Positions 61,964 to 64,000 of a DNA stretch of 64,000 nt are shown piece by piece. This DNA comes from CAJWPI01 sp964635015 (GTDB taxonomy: Bacteria; Pseudomonadota; Gammaproteobacteria; Magnimaribacterales; Magnimaribacteraceae). The notes under the pieces were generated by a model. It was given only the letters and a program-made list of their open reading frames with translations. It did not search any database and was not told the DNA's origin. Position 1 is the stretch's first letter; every line of letters starts with the position of its first letter. The stretch spans positions 1 through 64,000 of the forward strand of contig CAZWMS010000001.1 of NCBI GenBank assembly GCA_964635015.1, written 5' to 3'. The position numbers and the translations under genes are program-made.

Positions 61964-63640
61964 CTAATTTGACTCCGACACATTGAAGCCTGCTCGTCTT
62001 CCTGAAAAAATGCAGTCTGCAATAGACAATCCACTTACATATATATTTGAGCAAACACCAACAGCTGTTCTTCCAGCGGCATAAAGACCAGGTATATCTT
62101 TATTATCTGAACTTTTTACATTTCCAGTTTCTTCATCTACTCTTAATCCACCCAGGGTAATTACAGAACAAGGAAATAACCTATTATCCAATGAAACATC
62201 AATGGCGTAAAAAGGTCCTTTAAATATACCCCTACAATCTTCTTGAGGTTTACCAAAAGGGTCGGCAATTTCGCCTTTTGAAGCTAAATTGTATTTCTCT
62301 ATAGAGTTGTAAAGTTTTAAAGGAGACATGCCACATTTTTTTGCTAGTCCTGCAATAGTTTTGGATCTCTTAGTATTAAATAGTAGGTTAAGTATCACAG
62401 GATTCCTTTGAAACGGCATTAGTTTTCCAGGTCCTATCTGCTTTAAAGTCTCATTCCTTAGAGTTCTATCAATGATTAATGTTCCTTTCCCTTTATGTTT
62501 TTCACACATGACCTCACCTAAAACTGAACCATAAACCATCTCATTACAATATCTTTCTCCTTTCTGGTTAACTACTATTCCTTGACCCCAGGCTACGGGT
62601 GGATTTAAGAACCTCCAAGCTGTTGCTCTGTGCATAAAATCAGAAACCCCCCCTACAGACTCTCCTAATCTAATACCTGCCCCATCGTCTCCAGTAGTAC
62701 CCAAGGGCAATCCTTGTTCATATTTAGGTATGTATTTTTTGACCATTTTTCTATTAAAAATAAAACCCCCTGAAGAAAGAACTACTCCTTTCTTAGCTCT
62801 AATCAGTTTAGATTCTCTTTCTTCTTCTTCAATCTTAATGGCCTTTTTTCTATAGAACTTTGCAATGGGCCTTATGTACATCTGAAAAGCTTGTGCTCTT
62901 TTTGAGTATTTCATGTGCTTTTTAGCAGCAGAACTACCCGGCAGTATTTGCATGGCTTCTACACCTATAACCTTCCCTCTTGTGTTTGTAACTAGCCTTA
63001 GAGCTTCAGTTTGAAGTATTACTTTAACTCCACTAGCAATGGCAGATTCCAACATTGGATTAAAAATAGAACCTCCTAAACCAGTTACCCTTAACCCTTT
63101 CTTAATATACCCTCTATGTCCTCTGGCTGCTGGTATTGCTTGTTCAGCATATTTTGGAACTAAAGAGTTATCCGAATGATAAAGATAATAATTAGAAGTT
63201 GGATAAGAAGTCTTTTTTTTATACACAGAAGCATTAAATTGAACACCCTTCTCTATAAGCCAATCTATGTTGTATTTGCTATCCTCACAGAACTTTCTTA
63301 AAGTTGAATCCTTGACTATTCCTTGAGTTTCCATTTTTAAATATTTGTACATCTCCTCAGGACTATCTTCAACATCTGCGTCCTTTTGGATTCTGGTACC
63401 ACCACCAGCGTATACTACACCTCCGCTAGCGGCTGTTGCTCCTCCCCCAAAAAACCTATCTATTATTAAGACTTTTTGTCTCCTTTCAGTAGCTTCGAGA
63501 GCTGCAGATATTCCAGCCCCCCCACATCCAATAACTACCACATCTGCTTCCTCATCCCAAGAAATACTAGATTCACTCTTAACTAGGGGTTCTTTGATTT
63601 GAGAATACCAGTCTTTATGCGAAGGATTTATATTAACCAT
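61964..63640 (-). CDS. FAD-dependent dehydrogenase, 3-ketosteroid dehydrogenase-like
   Basis: A 558-residue flavoprotein of the fumarate reductase/KstD superfamily. The dinucleotide motif VVVIGCGGAGISAALEA is near residue 34, GGGATAASGGVVYAGGGTR near 65, RHRATAW-like substrate region, and the C-terminal SDNKDIPGLYAAGRTAVG near 512 closes the FAD site. Relatives remove hydrogen from ring A of steroids or reduce double bonds. The substrate is unknown. The ATG at 63640 gives VNINPSHKDW, 4 bases after the SDR stop; an alternative frame start at 63667 would overlap it. Confidence 0.82.
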   Translation of the reverse strand: MVNINPSHKDWYSQIKEPLVKSESSISWDEEADVVVIGCGGAGISAALEATERRQKVLIIDRFFGGGATAASGGVVYAGGGTRIQKDADVEDSPEEMYKYLKMETQGIVKDSTLRKFCEDSKYNIDWLIEKGVQFNASVYKKKTSYPTSNYYLYHSDNSLVPKYAEQAIPAARGHRGYIKKGLRVTGLGGSIFNPMLESAIASGVKVILQTEALRLVTNTRGKVIGVEAMQILPGSSAAKKHMKYSKRAQAFQMYIRPIAKFYRKKAIKIEEEERESKLIRAKKGVVLSSGGFIFNRKMVKKYIPKYEQGLPLGTTGDDGAGIRLGESVGGVSDFMHRATAWRFLNPPVAWGQGIVVNQKGERYCNEMVYGSVLGEVMCEKHKGKGTLIIDRTLRNETLKQIGPGKLMPFQRNPVILNLLFNTKRSKTIAGLAKKCGMSPLKLYNSIEKYNLASKGEIADPFGKPQEDCRGIFKGPFYAIDVSLDNRLFPCSVITLGGLRVDEETGNVKSSDNKDIPGLYAAGRTAVGVCSNIYVSGLSIADCIFSGRRAGFNVSESN

Positions 63641-63644
63641 AATT

Positions 63645-64000
63645 TTATTCCATTGAAATTCCTGCATTTAAGTCCGAAGTCTTTCCACCATCAGCATTAA
63701 TGCATATACCAGTTAAATAACTTGATTCAGAGGATAACAGAAAAGCAATAACAGAAGCTATTTCTCCAGGTTCAGCTATCCTTTTTAATGGGATGCTGGA
63801 AGCTGTAGATTTTAATAACTCTTTACTTGGAAGGGCTGCTTTTGTTGCAGGTGTCATAACTGCTCCTGGTGCAACACAGTTTACTCTTACATCTGGAGCT
63901 GCTTCCATGGCTGCTGATTGTGTAAGACTTATTAAACCTGATTTAGCAGCTCCATAAGCTGATAAACCTAAAGTGCCTCTTAAACCAACCACAGAAGACA
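63645..64000 (-). CDS. SDR family oxidoreductase, C-terminal part (runs off window)
   Basis: The last ~117 residues of a short-chain dehydrogenase; the frame is open to the window edge. Visible are SSVVGLRGTLGLSAYGAAKSG, with catalytic Ser, Tyr and Lys (YGAAK), then VRVNCVAPGAVMTPATK and the end SSYLTGICINADGGKTSD. The tail LNAGISME is a little longer than usual. It is the first gene seen of the seven-gene operon. The N-terminal cofactor site is outside the window, so NAD or NADP use is unknown. Confidence 0.85.
   Translation of the reverse strand, partial: SSVVGLRGTLGLSAYGAAKSGLISLTQSAAMEAAPDVRVNCVAPGAVMTPATKAALPSKELLKSTASSIPLKRIAEPGEIASVIAFLLSSESSYLTGICINADGGKTSDLNAGISME

Noticed and set aside
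60621..62054. N-terminally extended dihydroorotase frame
   Set aside because: The first 32 residues are the opposite phase of the flavoprotein end; the ATG at 61958 follows that gene's stop and gives the family N-terminus.
1..64000. Mobile elements, prophage, toxin-antitoxin or CRISPR
   Set aside because: No integrase, transposase, phage structural gene, repeat-spacer array or long repeat was seen; the gene content is chromosomal throughout.

Overview
The window is a 64 kb piece of a low-GC, tightly packed bacterial chromosome. It has lipid A and Kdo genes, LolA/LolC/LolD, heptosyltransferase, a TonB-dependent receptor and FtsK, so the organism is a Gram-negative. The gene content (TrmA, TusD/TusC, KdsB-MurB-LpxK block, SohB, Tdk, NupC) fits a Gammaproteobacterium. 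The AT richness, very short spacers, overlapping convergent genes and many acyl-CoA, SDR and oxygenase genes suggest a streamlined marine heterotroph of the SAR86 kind. That placement is an inference, not a proof. A run of 100 N at 18404-18503 shows that the sequence is a draft scaffold.

Layout. 0-7.1 kb: the end of metH, trmA, a pair of acyl-CoA dehydrogenases, then etfBA divergent from ETF:ubiquinone oxidoreductase. Together these form a complete route for electrons from acyl-CoA oxidation to the quinone pool. 7.1-7.4 kb: a candidate structured small RNA with its own promoter and terminator. 15.3-7.4 kb (minus): an envelope operon, lolC, lolD, a fused msbA-lpxK, ycaR, kdsB, murB, a LysE-type exporter and a DUF1285 gene. 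15.3-19.3 kb (minus): aldehyde dehydrogenase, a 2,4-dienoyl-CoA reductase-like SDR, another SDR cut by the gap, and trpS cut by the gap. 19.3-23.7 kb: thpR, a second candidate small RNA (minus), a LOG-family enzyme, a FrnE-like protein, a cupin, a 2OG oxygenase, waaC and tRNA-Ser(UGA). 23.7-30.4 kb (minus): MATE exporter, alkylsulfatase-like lipoprotein, crotonase, aminotransferase, Baeyer-Villiger monooxygenase and a small secreted protein. 30.5-34.2 kb: thymidine kinase, nucleoside transporter, an IPNS-like oxygenase and an adenosine-kinase-like PfkB protein. 34.3-44.3 kb: an Oar-like TonB receptor, tusDC, serS, lolA, ftsK, trxB and a second crotonase. 44.3-49.1 kb: nitronate monooxygenase, a new 41-residue membrane protein, acuI-like reductase, sohB, an HSD10-like SDR and a TorF-type porin. 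49.1-54.4 kb (minus): an acyltransferase, the oadGAB sodium-pumping decarboxylase and an alpha/beta hydrolase. 54.4-64 kb: a glycerophosphodiesterase, a UMF1 transporter, a new 33-residue membrane protein and a seven-gene minus-strand operon (SDR, KstD-like flavoprotein, dihydroorotase, amidase, PhyH-type dioxygenase, nitronate monooxygenase, SnoaL-like protein).

The most unusual items are the MsbA-LpxK fusion, the two purine-rich candidate small RNAs, the overlap of waaC with the tRNA-Ser gene, tusDC without tusB, two undescribed single-helix membrane proteins, and a 10-bp direct repeat two helical turns apart upstream of the porin gene. I saw no mobile element, integrase, transposase, CRISPR array or phage gene.
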